A stretch of 64,000 bases of DNA. Source: Rutpela maculata (Eukaryota > Arthropoda > Insecta > Coleoptera > Cerambycidae). Position 1 is the stretch's first letter, and each line of letters opens with the position of its first letter. Below the pieces are notes generated by a model that saw only the letters and a program-made list of their open reading frames with translations, was not told where the DNA came from and did not search any database. The DNA lies in assembly GCA_936432065.2 (NCBI GenBank), contig OW386285.2:37627920-37691919 (forward strand), written 5' to 3'. The translations under genes were made by a program, and so were the position numbers. Of the stretch, positions 22,949 through 33,222 are shown one piece after another.

Positions 22949-23776
22949 TTTATATTTTTCATTACCATAATCTCAAATATGAAAAAAATAATTATAAGAC
23001 CATAGCGCAAACTCAGGTGAACATTTCTTGCGTCAAAATAAGAGAAAAGTTCTTATGAGGATTCGTCCGATAATGTTTCTTTTCAGAACCTTTACTGAAA
23101 CATTATAATATATGATTTTATTTGTCAAAAAGGTAATTATACCACTTTGCGTTTGAAAAAAAAATATTTTAGAGACCAATTAGATATTTTTGAGAAGATG
23201 CATTGTTTGTCTGGTATTATTTCATATTTACTTATTCACCCCTGGGCTAGTACACAATATGAAAATCAGATAACGATAGATTAGTTTGTATGTAGCATAA
23301 CTATTAGAAATTAAGGACTGCTAGAGGATGGTCCTTCCAAAGCCAAGATGGTAGATAGAAGTTGGTGCATTTATTTGCGTATAGTGTTGTTCATTAGGAG
23401 TTATCCACAACTTGCTAAATACACGTCCATAATTTCACAAGTGGACTGGAAACGTTAGTACATATCTTTCCATTTCACGTAAATTCTACCAACTTTGTCC
23501 ATTGAAATTTGCGGCACATTAATGTATAACCCCATTTCGGACAGCCTTTGTTTTGGATTTGGGAGTTGTCTACTTTATGTGGCGTGTTCATGTTTATGTT
23601 TACGCATACTTTGTTCTTAATCTATTCTACTTAACTTAATGCCATTATAAGTTACACTGTTATCGAAATCAGTTTCTATATGGAAAATAATCTTATTTTT
23701 GATATCATTAAAATAGAATGCTTCTCTAATTAGAATTTCGTTAATTTGTTGACGTAATATGTTTCCTTCCATTCAG
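22949..23776 (+). other. End of intron 2, duplicated segment
   Basis: No gene. This stretch is clearly similar to 29610-30448 upstream of exon 3B and its last part to 47281-47370 upstream of exon 3C, including the AGAATTTCGTTAATTTGTT block and the CCATTCAG acceptor. Confidence 0.7.
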
Positions 23777-24088
23777 ATCTTATGCTCCAGAGACGCTGCA
23801 AAATACTACTGGCTTCCAACCACAACTGCTACATACCTAGAGGATACTGCTGGTAAATGTCCAGTTCTAGGAGGATATGATCAGAAAGTTAAAGAAAGGA
23901 ACTACCTTCCATTAGGAACACTACACGTGGGTAGAACTCGGGCACATGGGGATGTTATTATAGGGAATATTGGTGCTTATAATACAAACGAAACATGGTT
24001 CTACTACCCTCTAGAAGAAATGGAAATCAGAGCTTCTAAATTTGACGTATTGTTAGTTTACGGTGATTATTATAAGTCACACGAATAA
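23777..24088 (+). CDS. DM9 gene A exon 3: second DM9 repeat and stop (3A)
   Basis: The acceptor CCATTCAG is followed in phase 0 by ILCSRDAAKYYWLPTTTATY, then GKCPVLGGYDQK, LGTLHVGRTRAHGDVIIGNI and a C-terminal FDVLLVYGDYYKSHE before TAA. The GxxxPLGxLxVGRxxxxGD pattern is the second half of a DM9 tandem. With exons 1 and 2 it completes a 187-residue secreted protein. The exon is 312 bases, exactly as in exon 3C at 47371. An upstream ATG in the same frame (23759) lies in the intron and is not the start. Other copies: broken 3B (30449-39983) and 3C. Confidence 0.88.
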   Translation: MLCSRDAAKYYWLPTTTATYLEDTAGKCPVLGGYDQKVKERNYLPLGTLHVGRTRAHGDVIIGNIGAYNTNETWFYYPLEEMEIRASKFDVLLVYGDYYKSHE

Positions 24089-24855
24089 GAAGACATTTTG
24101 TACGCATTTACTACAAAAGTATATTACTTGTACAGTACATTGCGATTTTATTTAGACGTATTACAGTACAAAAAGAAATGATATTAAGTATTTTTGATCA
24201 AAACCGCCTTTTAATACGCTGAACTGAATTTGTAGTAGATTCCATGTGAAATACCTTGACAATAACAATAGACCGGGAGTTAGCGAACACATAACCAGTA
24301 CTAAACACGTTGTGTTTTAATCTTTACAGATCAGTTCAATATCTCAAATTTGTATTTATCTGTCAAATTACATGAAAATATTAAATTAATAACGGAATTG
24401 TTTAAAGTAAATGTTAAATGTACAAATATAATTGTTTGATATTAGAATGCCACCACCAGTACTGAGGTCTGCATTTTAACTGTCTACATCCGTCTACAGA
24501 AAACACTGATGATGATGTAATGTTTGGTCTATTAACATTAACTGCAGATGTTGACGCAGCACGAAATCCTCATTTAATATCAACTCCAGCAGTGAGCTTC
24601 GAAACTTCAATTTTGTTCACTGTTGACTTCAAAAACAACCGAGGAGGATTTCTGACCTACTTGACGTTTAAGCTCATCCGCATTCATTCCTACAGTAGCG
24701 ATAATTATTGTAGACATTTGCCTGAAAGCGTTGGCTGGTGTGTTGATCTGCGTCTGATAGATTAAATAATCGTGTTACAAGATAAGGGCGTCTGCGAAAA
24801 TCATTAATTCCAACGACACGTTTGATGCACTTTTCAATGATGTACTTCAGAAACA
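24089..24855 (+). other. 3' flank of exon 3A, duplicated
   Basis: Probable 3' UTR and downstream DNA. The first 90 bases (TTTTGTACGCATTTACTACAA) recur after exons 3B and 3C. The rest matches 40801-41400. Small open frames on both strands overlap a duplicated, diverged stretch and are not credible genes. Confidence 0.55.
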
Positions 24856-25367
24856 CCGTACATTAGGGTGGGTCGAAAAAAATAAATATTTTTTTTTCGG
24901 AACGCTTTAGAGCGGAAAAGTTGGCTATTGTAATAAAAAGAAAAAATCGGTTAACATCTTCCGTTCGCGCATCGTACTTATATATTTTTGTATTTTTTTC
25001 TATTAGTTAAAAGTTTTAAAATAAACAACTCTTTAGTTTTTTATGCTTGTTTTATGGTTTAAATAACATAAATAAACTAAATTCTGATCAATAATCTAAT
25101 TTTTTCCGTTCGCGCAACGTCTTAGAAAAACAGAAATTTACCAATTTTTCGCAATTTTCACTGTGCAACTCTTCGCTCGTGTGGCTAGAACAAAACTCAC
25201 CACGTGGAGGTGGTTGTACGTCGAGTTCCACCCCCACCCTACCTAACCAACCATCCAATTGTGTATTTACATTATATTTACAACTATTCACAAACATTTT
25301 CCATAGGTAACACAGTAAGCCAGAGATATGAGTACTATGAGTAGGATTCTTTGGCTTACTGTGTTTT

Positions 25368-25990
25368 TTACTTTTTCTTTTTATCTACTACACATTTAAA
25401 GTCTGATTTTTTGGAGAAATGAGGCATAACCGATCTAGACTTCAGTGCTGCTCGGATATAACCATATCTAGCTTCATTTCCACATATTTTTTTAGAGGCC
25501 TCTATCACAATTTTGACGCACCTCTCCACAGCCTGGGTGTGACAAGGAAATTTTTGTATTTCTCTGATGGGCTTAGTGTCAGATTTGATGAGTGATTTAA
25601 TATCATCTTCACTTAGGTCTCGCAACATTGGGGGAGGATACAACACACAAGAATTCTAATTAATAATTTCAGTGTAATCGGAAGCTTGAAAGTTTATCTT
25701 CTGTACGAAATTTCTAACAGTCTTCTTCTTTGGGACTATTTGTCTTGCTTTCAAGATCCCTATGTAATCAAGCTCCCGAATATGTTCTCTTTTCCAACAG
25801 AGCATTCTATGGGTGCGCAAAGAACGCATTTCGTTCTATTACTGGATCGACAACTTTAAGTAATTCATCGGATAAACACCGTGATGATTGCTTGAAAGAC
25901 ATGTTTTGTCCGTCAGTAAAATATTTGCATATGCCTCTTGCATTTTAATGAGCTTCCTTTTCGCCACATTTTGCAACATATTGACGGTCA
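25368..25990 (-). pseudogene. Transposon protein C-terminal part, inverted copy
   Basis: The minus strand codes for a C-terminal segment with MLRDLSEDDIKSLI, KFPCHTQAVERCVKIVIEAS, ICGNEARYGYIRAALKSR and MPHFSKKSDF. The open part is 25368-25646; the upstream part to about 25990 is frameshifted. It is the mirror image of the copy at 26330-26880. The motif FPCHTQAVER plus a later RDGFIR-like block occurs in a widespread set of uncharacterised, probably transposon-derived animal proteins. Function not established. Confidence 0.6.
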
Positions 25991-26056
25991 AACTGCAGGG
26001 CCTAAATCTTTAGTGGGCCAATCGGGCGGCAGCTCACTTGCTGCGAAAAACTCCCT

Positions 26057-26880
26057 GTGGTCGATTATGAACCCATAGATTGTTCAATTCCTTATATAGA
26101 CAGGAATTGGTTGAACAGAGATCAACAGTATTTGTTGGACATTTTAAATGCAATCACCTTGGGACATTGTCCAAAAGACTTGGCAAATCGGAACTCTGGT
26201 CCTTTATCCCATTCCAGATGGCTAACTGCGGCCAACCGAGTCCTTAGGTTGTATATAAGTTCATCAGATCCATCCGGAAACTTAAAAGAAATAGTTGGCT
26301 TCATCTTAAAATCATATATGACTATGCAGTTTGCCATAAAAAAGAGCAAATATTTTGCTGACTGACCAAAAACGTCTTTCAAGCATTCCAAACATCACGG
26401 TATTTATCCGATGAATGACTTAAAGTTGTCGATCCAGTAGTAGAACAAAATGCGTTTTTTGCGCACCCAGAAAATGTTCTGTTGGCAATGCTTGTCGATG
26501 AAAGAGAACATATTTGGGAACTTAGTTACAGAAGGATCTTAAAAGCAAGACAAACCGTCCCAAGGAAGAAGACTGTTAGAAATTTCGTACTACCGAAGAT
26601 AAACTTGCATTGAAATTATTAATTGGAATTCTTGTGTGTTTTATACTTCCCCAATGCTGCGGGACCTACGTGAAGACGATATTAAATCACTCATCAATTT
26701 TGACACTAAGCCCACCAGAGAATTTTACACCCAGGCTGTGGAGAGGTGCGTTAAACTTGTGACAGAGGCCTCGAATAAAGTATGTGGACATGAAGCTAGA
26801 CATGGCTATATCTGAGCAACACTGAAGTCTAGATCGGTTATGCCTCATTTCTCCAAAAAATCAGACTTTTAATGTGTAGT
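26057..26880 (+). pseudogene. Transposon protein with HSRWLTAA motif, degenerate
   Basis: The open part (26057-26365) gives RDQQYLLDILNAITLGHCPK, GPLSHSRWLTAANRVLRLYI, SGNLKEIVGFILKSYMTMQF. After a stop the reading continues out of frame with NAFFAHPENVLLAMLVDERE and a block mirrored in the left arm (25368-25990). Only this strand has the part with the HSRWLT motif, so it probably holds the more complete gene, with the second copy coming from the inverted arm. No DDE triad could be assigned with confidence. Confidence 0.6.
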
Positions 26881-27463
26881 AAATATAAAAAAGAAAAAGT
26901 AAAAACACAGTAAGTCAATGAATCCTACTCATAGTACTCATATCTTTGATTTACTGTGTTATCTATGGAGAATCTTTGTAAATAGTTGTAAATATAATGT
27001 AAATACCACACCTAACAATTGGATGATTGGTTAGGTAGGGTGTGGGTGGAACTCGACGTACAACCACCTCCACGTGGTGAGTTTTGTTCTAGCAACACGA
27101 GCGAAGAGTTGCACAGTGAAAATTGCGAAAAATTGGTAAATTTCTGTTTTTCTCAGACGTTGCTCAAACGAAAAAAATTAGATTATTGATCAGAATTTAA
27201 TTTATTTAGGTTATTTAAACCATAAAACAAGCATAAAAAACTAAAGTGGTGTTTATTTTAAAACTTTTAACTAATAGAAAAAAAATACAAAAATATTGTG
27301 ATTTTTGCAATTTTTCATAAACTTTAAGTACGATGCGCGAACGGAAGACGATTTTAATTTTCTTTATGCCGTTTTTCTTTTTATTACAATAGGCAACTTT
27401 TCCGCTCTAAAGCGTTCCAAAAAAAAAAAATATATATATTTTTCGAACCATTCTACCGTACAT

Positions 27464-27785
27464 ATAGTGACATTCTTCGAATGTAACAAAAGGTAGTTAA
27501 ATATCTAAACATATTCAATATTTGGATCATTGACAACTGCAATTTTTCGACCCTTTCCAGTTTTCGATGGACGGATGCTAATAATCGGGATATAACTTTC
27601 TCTTGTGATATCATTCATGTACAAATTGTATATTTCGTACCCTCTATTTGAACCAAAAATACCACAAATAGTGACAAGTTATCTGAAGCATGAATACAGA
27701 TCTTTTACTTAAAAACAAAAGATCTGTTAGGTTCAAAACTTTCAAGTCAAATTTTTTCATTATTCGCAACCATTTTCAACTATGC
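27464..27785 (+). other. Duplicated flank
   Basis: Matches 41410-41740 (for example GATATAACTTTCTCTTGTGA). It marks the right part of duplication unit 1. No gene. Confidence 0.6.
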
Positions 27786-28345
27786 AAACAGCCCCCACTG
27801 TGGGGACTGTGGGAAGCAGGCGTAAAGTCAGTTAAGTATCATCTCCGCCGTATAGTAGGCAACTCTATCTTATCTTTTGAATCTCTAACTATAGTTTTAT
27901 ATGAACTCGAGAGTATTTTGAATTCACGGTCGCTCTGTCCATTATCTAATGATCCCAACGATTTAAGTTGTCCAACTCCTGTTCATTTTGTAATAGGGAA
28001 ATCCTTCCTCATTTCTAGAAAAAGACGTGTCCATAGTTCCCCACAATAGGCTATCGAATTTTCAACATGTAAGCAAATTGCGTCAGCACTTTTGGAAGCG
28101 GTGGTCTGTAGAATACTTAAACAGACTTCAAAATATACCAACGTGGTGGCACTCTGTTAGTAACTTAGGGAAAATATGTTGGTCCTTGTAAGAGAGGATA
28201 ATGTTCCTCCTTTACAATGGATCTGAGAAAAAGGTACGTGTCGTAAAAATAAAAACCAAAAAAGGTATATTTACAAGGACCATTGTCCTTTTATAATGTG
28301 GAAAACTGATTTCAACCGGGGGCAGGATCTTGAAGTTCAGTCTAT
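27786..28345 (+). pseudogene. BEL/Pao retrotransposon pol fragment (integrase C-terminus)
   Basis: In the first frame: LWGLWEAGVKSVKYHLRRIV, then LNSRSLCPLSNDPNDLSCPT and PVHFVIG. These are characteristic of the C-terminal half of BEL/Pao integrase. After a frameshift near 28050 come an FWKRWSVEYLNRLQ block and the region equivalent to VREDNVPPLQW, which end the BEL polyprotein. A purine-rich stretch near 28313-28330 may be the polypurine tract. The rest of the element is absent. Confidence 0.8.
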
Positions 28346-28990
28346 AAATTTAGCATAACCCCCGTACTATCATATTTTCATCTTGTATACATAAGCACCC
28401 CCACATGTTACCATCTGTTCCCTGTGACTCTAGCCTCTTAGACCAATAGAAACTAGATCAGTAAGAAATATATTGTAACACTCTACACACGCTTTTACCC
28501 TGTTAGTTATAAGCAAGGCTCGGGAGATTTGTCTCTGTGCCGGTTAAAACCAGGGTTGGCTCTAGGTTAGCGCGGAAAGATTTCTATGCAAGTATCACAC
28601 AATATATCTCACCTTGTACTTTTTTTAGCGAATTCCATAATATCGTAAAGTTTATGACCATATTAACTTTGGAAATTCTCTAAAAAAAAGTACGAGGTAA
28701 GATATATTGTGTCATACTTGCATACAAATCGTTCCGTCCTGACCTAGAGCCAACCCTGATTTAACCGTCACAAAGACAGATCTCCCGAGCCTTGGTTATA
28801 AATGGCAATTTTAACTATATACATCCAAAAGTTGTAATGTATTGTTGTTAGTTGTATAGTGTACTAGTTAGTGAATAAAGTACCGCGAAAAGGAAATATC
28901 TTCATAGGTGTCTTAATTGTTCTCACAACTGTTCAGCCCCCATCAATCCACTCAACCTCCAACAGGAGGATAAAAAAAACTGTACTAGTC
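28346..28990 (+). mobile_element. Probable BEL/Pao 3' LTR remnant
   Basis: It follows the pol fragment and contains an AATAAA near 28873. The exact ends were not fixed. A hAT MITE (28514-28794) is inserted in it. Confidence 0.4.
28514..28794. mobile_element. hAT-like palindromic MITE in the BEL remnant
   Basis: The left end CAAGGCTCGGGAGATTTGTC is mirrored at the right by CTCCCGAGCCTTG. The 8-bp flanks are GTTATAAG and GTTATAAA (7 of 8 match). The arms stay mirrored through a GTACTTTTTTTAG block at the centre. 281 bp, non-coding. Confidence 0.82.
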
Positions 28991-29009
28991 TGGTTTGTTT
29001 ACTGTGTAT

Positions 29010-29345
29010 TCTTATTTTTATGCGACTTAAAATGTTACTGCAATTTAAGAAATTATTAAGTATTTTATAACAAAAAATTATCATGTATCTTTTCCTTCTT
29101 GTTTCCAGACTTATAATGCCGAATTCGTTCCGTAAAGCTGCTGTACTTGTATCCTCAAGTACAAATAATTCTGCATTTTGTTTTGAACTTTTTATATGGT
29201 GTAATTATACTTGAAGTAACGGGGGTACTATATTGCGCATGCGTATTCCAGAATTGGCCTTAGTAAACTATCATACAATTTTGACATTGTGGTAATGTTT
29301 TTAAATTTTACTAGACTGCCTTAATGTAAAACTTAATACACGTAA
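29010..29345 (-). pseudogene. LINE C-terminal fragment, copy 2
   Basis: Duplicate of the fragment at 21785-22145, with a deletion near 29140. It shows that duplication unit 2 begins about here. Confidence 0.6.
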
Positions 29346-30448
29346 CGCTTAAGGGTAGTTACTTGTTATATAGGAACAAATACTAATACCTAAATAGAAT
29401 AAGCCCTACATTATAAAGCAATCGTTTTATTTCTAAACATTATTGAGTGAAGTTTTAGAATCAAAGGCATTTACTCATATTTAATTAGACATGGATATGT
29501 GTGAATACTTCCCTAACTTACTAACTCATTTACATATATAATTAAGAACAATGTTAAAAACTATATTAGTTAGTGTGTTAATATGCCAATACGCGAACCT
29601 ATATATATTTTTTATTACCACAATCTCAAATATAAAAAAAATAATTACAAGACCATAGCGCAAACTGAAGTGAACATTTCTTGCGTCAAAATAAGAGAAA
29701 AGTTCTTATGGGGATTGGTCCGATAATGCTTCTTTTCCGAGGTACAGAGAGATGAAACAGTATAATATATGATTTCATTAGTCAAAAAGGTAACTGTACC
29801 ACTGGGCGCTAGAAAAAATTAACGATCTTATTTTAGAGAAAGTCGCGTAAAAAAGGCCACTTCGATATTTTTGAGAAGATGCGTTGACTGCCTGGAATTA
29901 TTTCATATTTACTTATTCATCACCGGCCTAGTACACAGTATGAAAATTAGATTACGATGGATTAGTCTGCATGTATCATAACTCAAAGGCTGCTAGAGGA
30001 TGGGTCTTCCAAAGTCAAGATGGTAGATAGAAGGTGGTGCATTTAATCGCGCATTAGTGTTGACCATTAGGAGTTTTCCACAACTTGCTAAATACACGTC
30101 CATAATTTCACAACGCTTGGTACTGAAAACGTTAGTAGTTATCTTCCCATTTCAGATAAATTTTACCAACTTTATCCATTGAAATTAGCGGCACTTTAAT
30201 GTATAACCCCATTCTGGACAGCCTTGGTTTTGAATTTGGGTGTTGTCTATTATATGTGGCGTGCTCATGTTTATGTTTACGCATACCTTGTTTCTAAAAT
30301 ATTCAACTTAATGTCGTTATAAGTTGCACTGTCATCTAAATTAGTTTTCATAAGGCAAATCATCTTATTTTGGATATAATCAAAATAAAATGTTTCTCTA
30401 ATTAGAATTTCGTTAATTTGTTGACTTAATATTTTTCCTTCCATTCAG
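29346..30448 (+). other. Duplicated intron-2-like segment before exon 3B
   Basis: Matches 22150-23776 without the repeat-family copy found there. It ends at the acceptor CCATTCAG of exon 3B. No gene. Confidence 0.65.
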
Positions 30449-30587
30449 ATCTTATGCTCCAGAGAAGCTTCAAAATACTACTGGCTTCCAACCACAACTG
30501 CTACATACCGAGAGGATACTGCTGGTAAATGTCCAGTTCTAGGAGGATATGATCAGAAAGCTCAAGAAAGGAACTTTCCTCTGGAAA

Positions 30588-32042
30588 TGTTGTAGAACTC
30601 TCCAAAATCGTCCTAAGTTGAAGACATAATCAAAATTCGACTTAGGCAAAAATTTCATTTGAAGACATTTTTGGGAGTCTGCAGAGGCGCAGATCAGTCC
30701 ACAAGGGCCGTTTTGGGTTCTATAACGAAAATATAATTTAAATTATTTTTTATTTTTTATTCCTCAACCAAAGAGATTGACCTTTGAGGTACGGTCATTG
30801 AAAGCCCAATTCTAAAGTATGAGCATAAAATTTTAACGATGCACTGCATCCGAAAGGGAAAATAGAAGATTTTGTCAAAGCCGGCGTGGTGCCGATAAGC
30901 AAAAATTGATAAAAATCAATGCACAATGCACATGTACAAGGCAGGTTTCTCGCATATAAAGAGTTTGGATTGACCCAGCGGCTCGCAATTTGGTCGAGCG
31001 CGTTAAGTGGTCCAGACAAAGCAATGGTAGAAAAGCCAATAACAGGGCTTTTCAAATGACAAAGTTATAGAGGAAAACGCCTTGTGCATAAAAATCCAAA
31101 AATTTCAATTTTGCCTAAAAGTCGCTCGAAGGTGAGACGCTGCCAAATCGATAATATTGAACGACTGTGATAAGGGTTAGTAAGTCGTGGACTGATCGAA
31201 CGCCACTCAACATATGCAGTAATAAGTCCTCTGAATGTGTTTGAGTACGTGAATCTCCACGATACAAGAACTTTAAAGCTAAGTAATCTCTAGCGAAACT
31301 AAATTCATTTAGTAAAACTTTTTTAAGTTAATTTCAGTCAGCCTTAATTATTCATTTACCCAGAGTCTGAAATAATTCTAAAAGCTCGCATTTTGATTCT
31401 GAGAAGGTATGTATGAATCTTTTCTACCTAATCGATCGTTAGCGTGAGCGCTCTCGCTTGTATGGTCTGAAAGTCACTACCTTGATTGGGGAAGGCACGA
31501 TTCTTATCTTGAGCATTTTGTATAACCAATTCTGTTAAATAAACGGATTCTTTGAACTATTGTTTCTTAATTGATCTTGAGGCCTGTTGACGGTCTATAA
31601 TCCCTGGAACTTTCGTATAGAAAACCGGATGTGTCGATTTAATTCGCATTAACGTTCGACCTTCTGGTTGCTTTACGGAGGTTTGATAGGGATTTTTTTA
31701 TACGTTTTTTGAGAAATATGTTCCGTTATTAATGGACCAAAACGTGATTTCCGCGTACCAAAACTAATCCCTCCGCAGAGAAATTCTTCGGTTGGGATTT
31801 TTTTATGCAAAAATTCAGGAAATTAACAGGTGCCTAAACCCCTAACGAGGGAATTCAGGTCCAGAGAGAGCGTAGTTTCCGATCTGTGGTAGTGCAGCCT
31901 TGGTCCATTACTCGGCTACCGAAGTGCATCTTATCTCGAACCCGCCTGGGAGGTAGAAGAACGGGGTAATACGTGACTGGCGCCCCCTGAGAAATAAATT
32001 GGTGTCGCGTCATTTTGACGCCCGGTAGTGCGTTCTTCTACA
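30588..32042 (+). repeat. 5' LTR of the Gypsy-type element
   Basis: 1455 bp, TG to CA. An AATAAA near 31538 probably ends R. Compared with the 3' LTR it lacks about 426 bp next to position 30723. Confidence 0.9.
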
Positions 32043-32060
32043 TGGCGCCCAACGTGGGGC
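32043..32060 (+). promoter_or_regulatory. tRNA-Lys primer-binding site
   Basis: TGGCGCCCAACGTGGGGC, directly after the 5' LTR, complements the 3' end of animal tRNA-Lys (type 1/2). Confidence 0.88.
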
Positions 32061-32092
32061 GTTGTTAGTTAGCAGGGCTTTCTGGAAAGGAT

Positions 32093-33220
32093 ATGGATGA
32101 ATCAACGCCTTTCCAGTTTTACGACGAGCCGACATCTGTGATGGACAACGTCTCTAGAGGGTTAGAGAGGCCGTGCGCGGAGGATGTACTGGGTAGTTCT
32201 GGGGTAGGCCCGAGTACCACTGAAGGAGTCATACAGCCCTCCTCAGAACAAGTGTTCGCCCAAATGGCAGCAGGTCTTGCCAACGCTCTAAGCGAAGCCA
32301 CGCACGAGCATAAGTATCGGTCGAAGCATCCAAATGCGGAATTTCATGGCTTCGAACACGAAGACCCTGAAACCTTCATTAATCATATGGAGGAATTTTT
32401 CGTCCGAGTACGAATTACGCAGGATAACGACCGTCTATATAAAATATCAGAACAGCTCAAAGACGATGCCAGGAAATGGTTCGAACAATACCGAACCCTA
32501 ATTACCACGTATCCTCTATTCCTCGAGTGGTTCAGAAGCCGTTACGATTCGGGTGAAGTACTCACCGAAGCAGTAGCTAATTTATATGGCAAGAAACAAG
32601 ATGCCGAGGAAAATACGTCAGTATTTATTTCCAGGAAGGTATGCCTCTTCAAGAGAATCGATCCGTTTAAGCCGGAGGCGATGAAGACGGCTATCATCTT
32701 CAATCAGTTGACCTGATATGAAAATGCTCCTAAAGAGTGCCGTCATACTAGATACAAATACACTAGTGACGATGACCGAACAAATGGCCAAAATCATGGA
32801 TGAAAATGAAGAATTCGAGACTCTGCATAATGAAAAAGCAAGGACCAAGAAGCGTCCACCTCTACTGCTTCAGCTCAAGGGAATCAGCAATCGAGCAGTA
32901 ATTGGAGAACGGAACCCTCCGCATTAGCGAAGCCGTCCTCCAGTTCCTTTGGTGCATCTAGGGCACCATTCAATGGATCTCAACGAAGAGATAATCCGCC
33001 AGCACCAAGGCTGCATTTTGCAAATAATATTTCCTCGCTGCCCAGAGGGGATATACCGAGAAGGGATACTGGAGACGTAAGGAACTCCCGAGTCCCGTAT
33101 CGCCCTTGCAGATATTGCCCAACGGAGCAGTGGCATTTTCATGCGGAATGCCCAAACAATCCCTATCGTAATATGAATACGGGAAACCAAGCGGGGGTCA
33201 GAGGCGATGGCCCAGGCTGA
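32093..33220 (+). pseudogene. Gag of the Gypsy-type element, frameshifted
   Basis: Starts at an ATG 50 bases after the LTR. The first 207 residues are open and include EFHGFEHEDPETFINHMEEF, a retrotransposon capsid-like segment that packages element RNA. Frame breaks occur near 32713 and near 32845. The last part, in a third frame, is Ser/Arg-rich and carries a single zinc knuckle CRYCPTEQWHFHAEC (C-X2-C-X5-H-X4-C) near 33100, the nucleocapsid. The TGA at 33218-33220 ends the frame. Pol lies in the -1 frame relative to the nucleocapsid, consistent with the -1 frameshifting common in this group. Confidence 0.8.
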
Positions 33221-33222
33221 AC

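Larger units (their letters stand above)
24864..27455. mobile_element. Near-palindromic DNA transposon with 8-bp TSD
   Basis: The ends TAGGGTGGGTCG and CGAACCATTCTA are imperfect inverted repeats. Exact duplications CCGTACAT flank it (24856-24863, 27456-27463). The sister duplication near 41396-41420 shows the uninterrupted site. Inverted arms of more than 1 kb run almost to the centre (about 26000-26330). The arms include mirrored ACGTGGAGGTGGTTGTACGT and ACACAGTAAG blocks. Both arms carry transposase-like coding sequence (see 25368-25990 and 26057-26880). An 8-bp TSD occurs in hAT and P superfamilies, but the protein has no hAT or P motif that I recognise. Confidence 0.85.

Noticed and set aside
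23759..23776. ATG upstream of exon 3A as a start codon
   Set aside because: These bases are the polypyrimidine tract and acceptor; exons 3B and 3C lack an equivalent ATG while keeping the splice site.
24520..24856. Small open frames on both strands downstream of exon 3A
   Set aside because: The counterpart near 41100-41406 does not keep the same frame, so they are unlikely to be coding.
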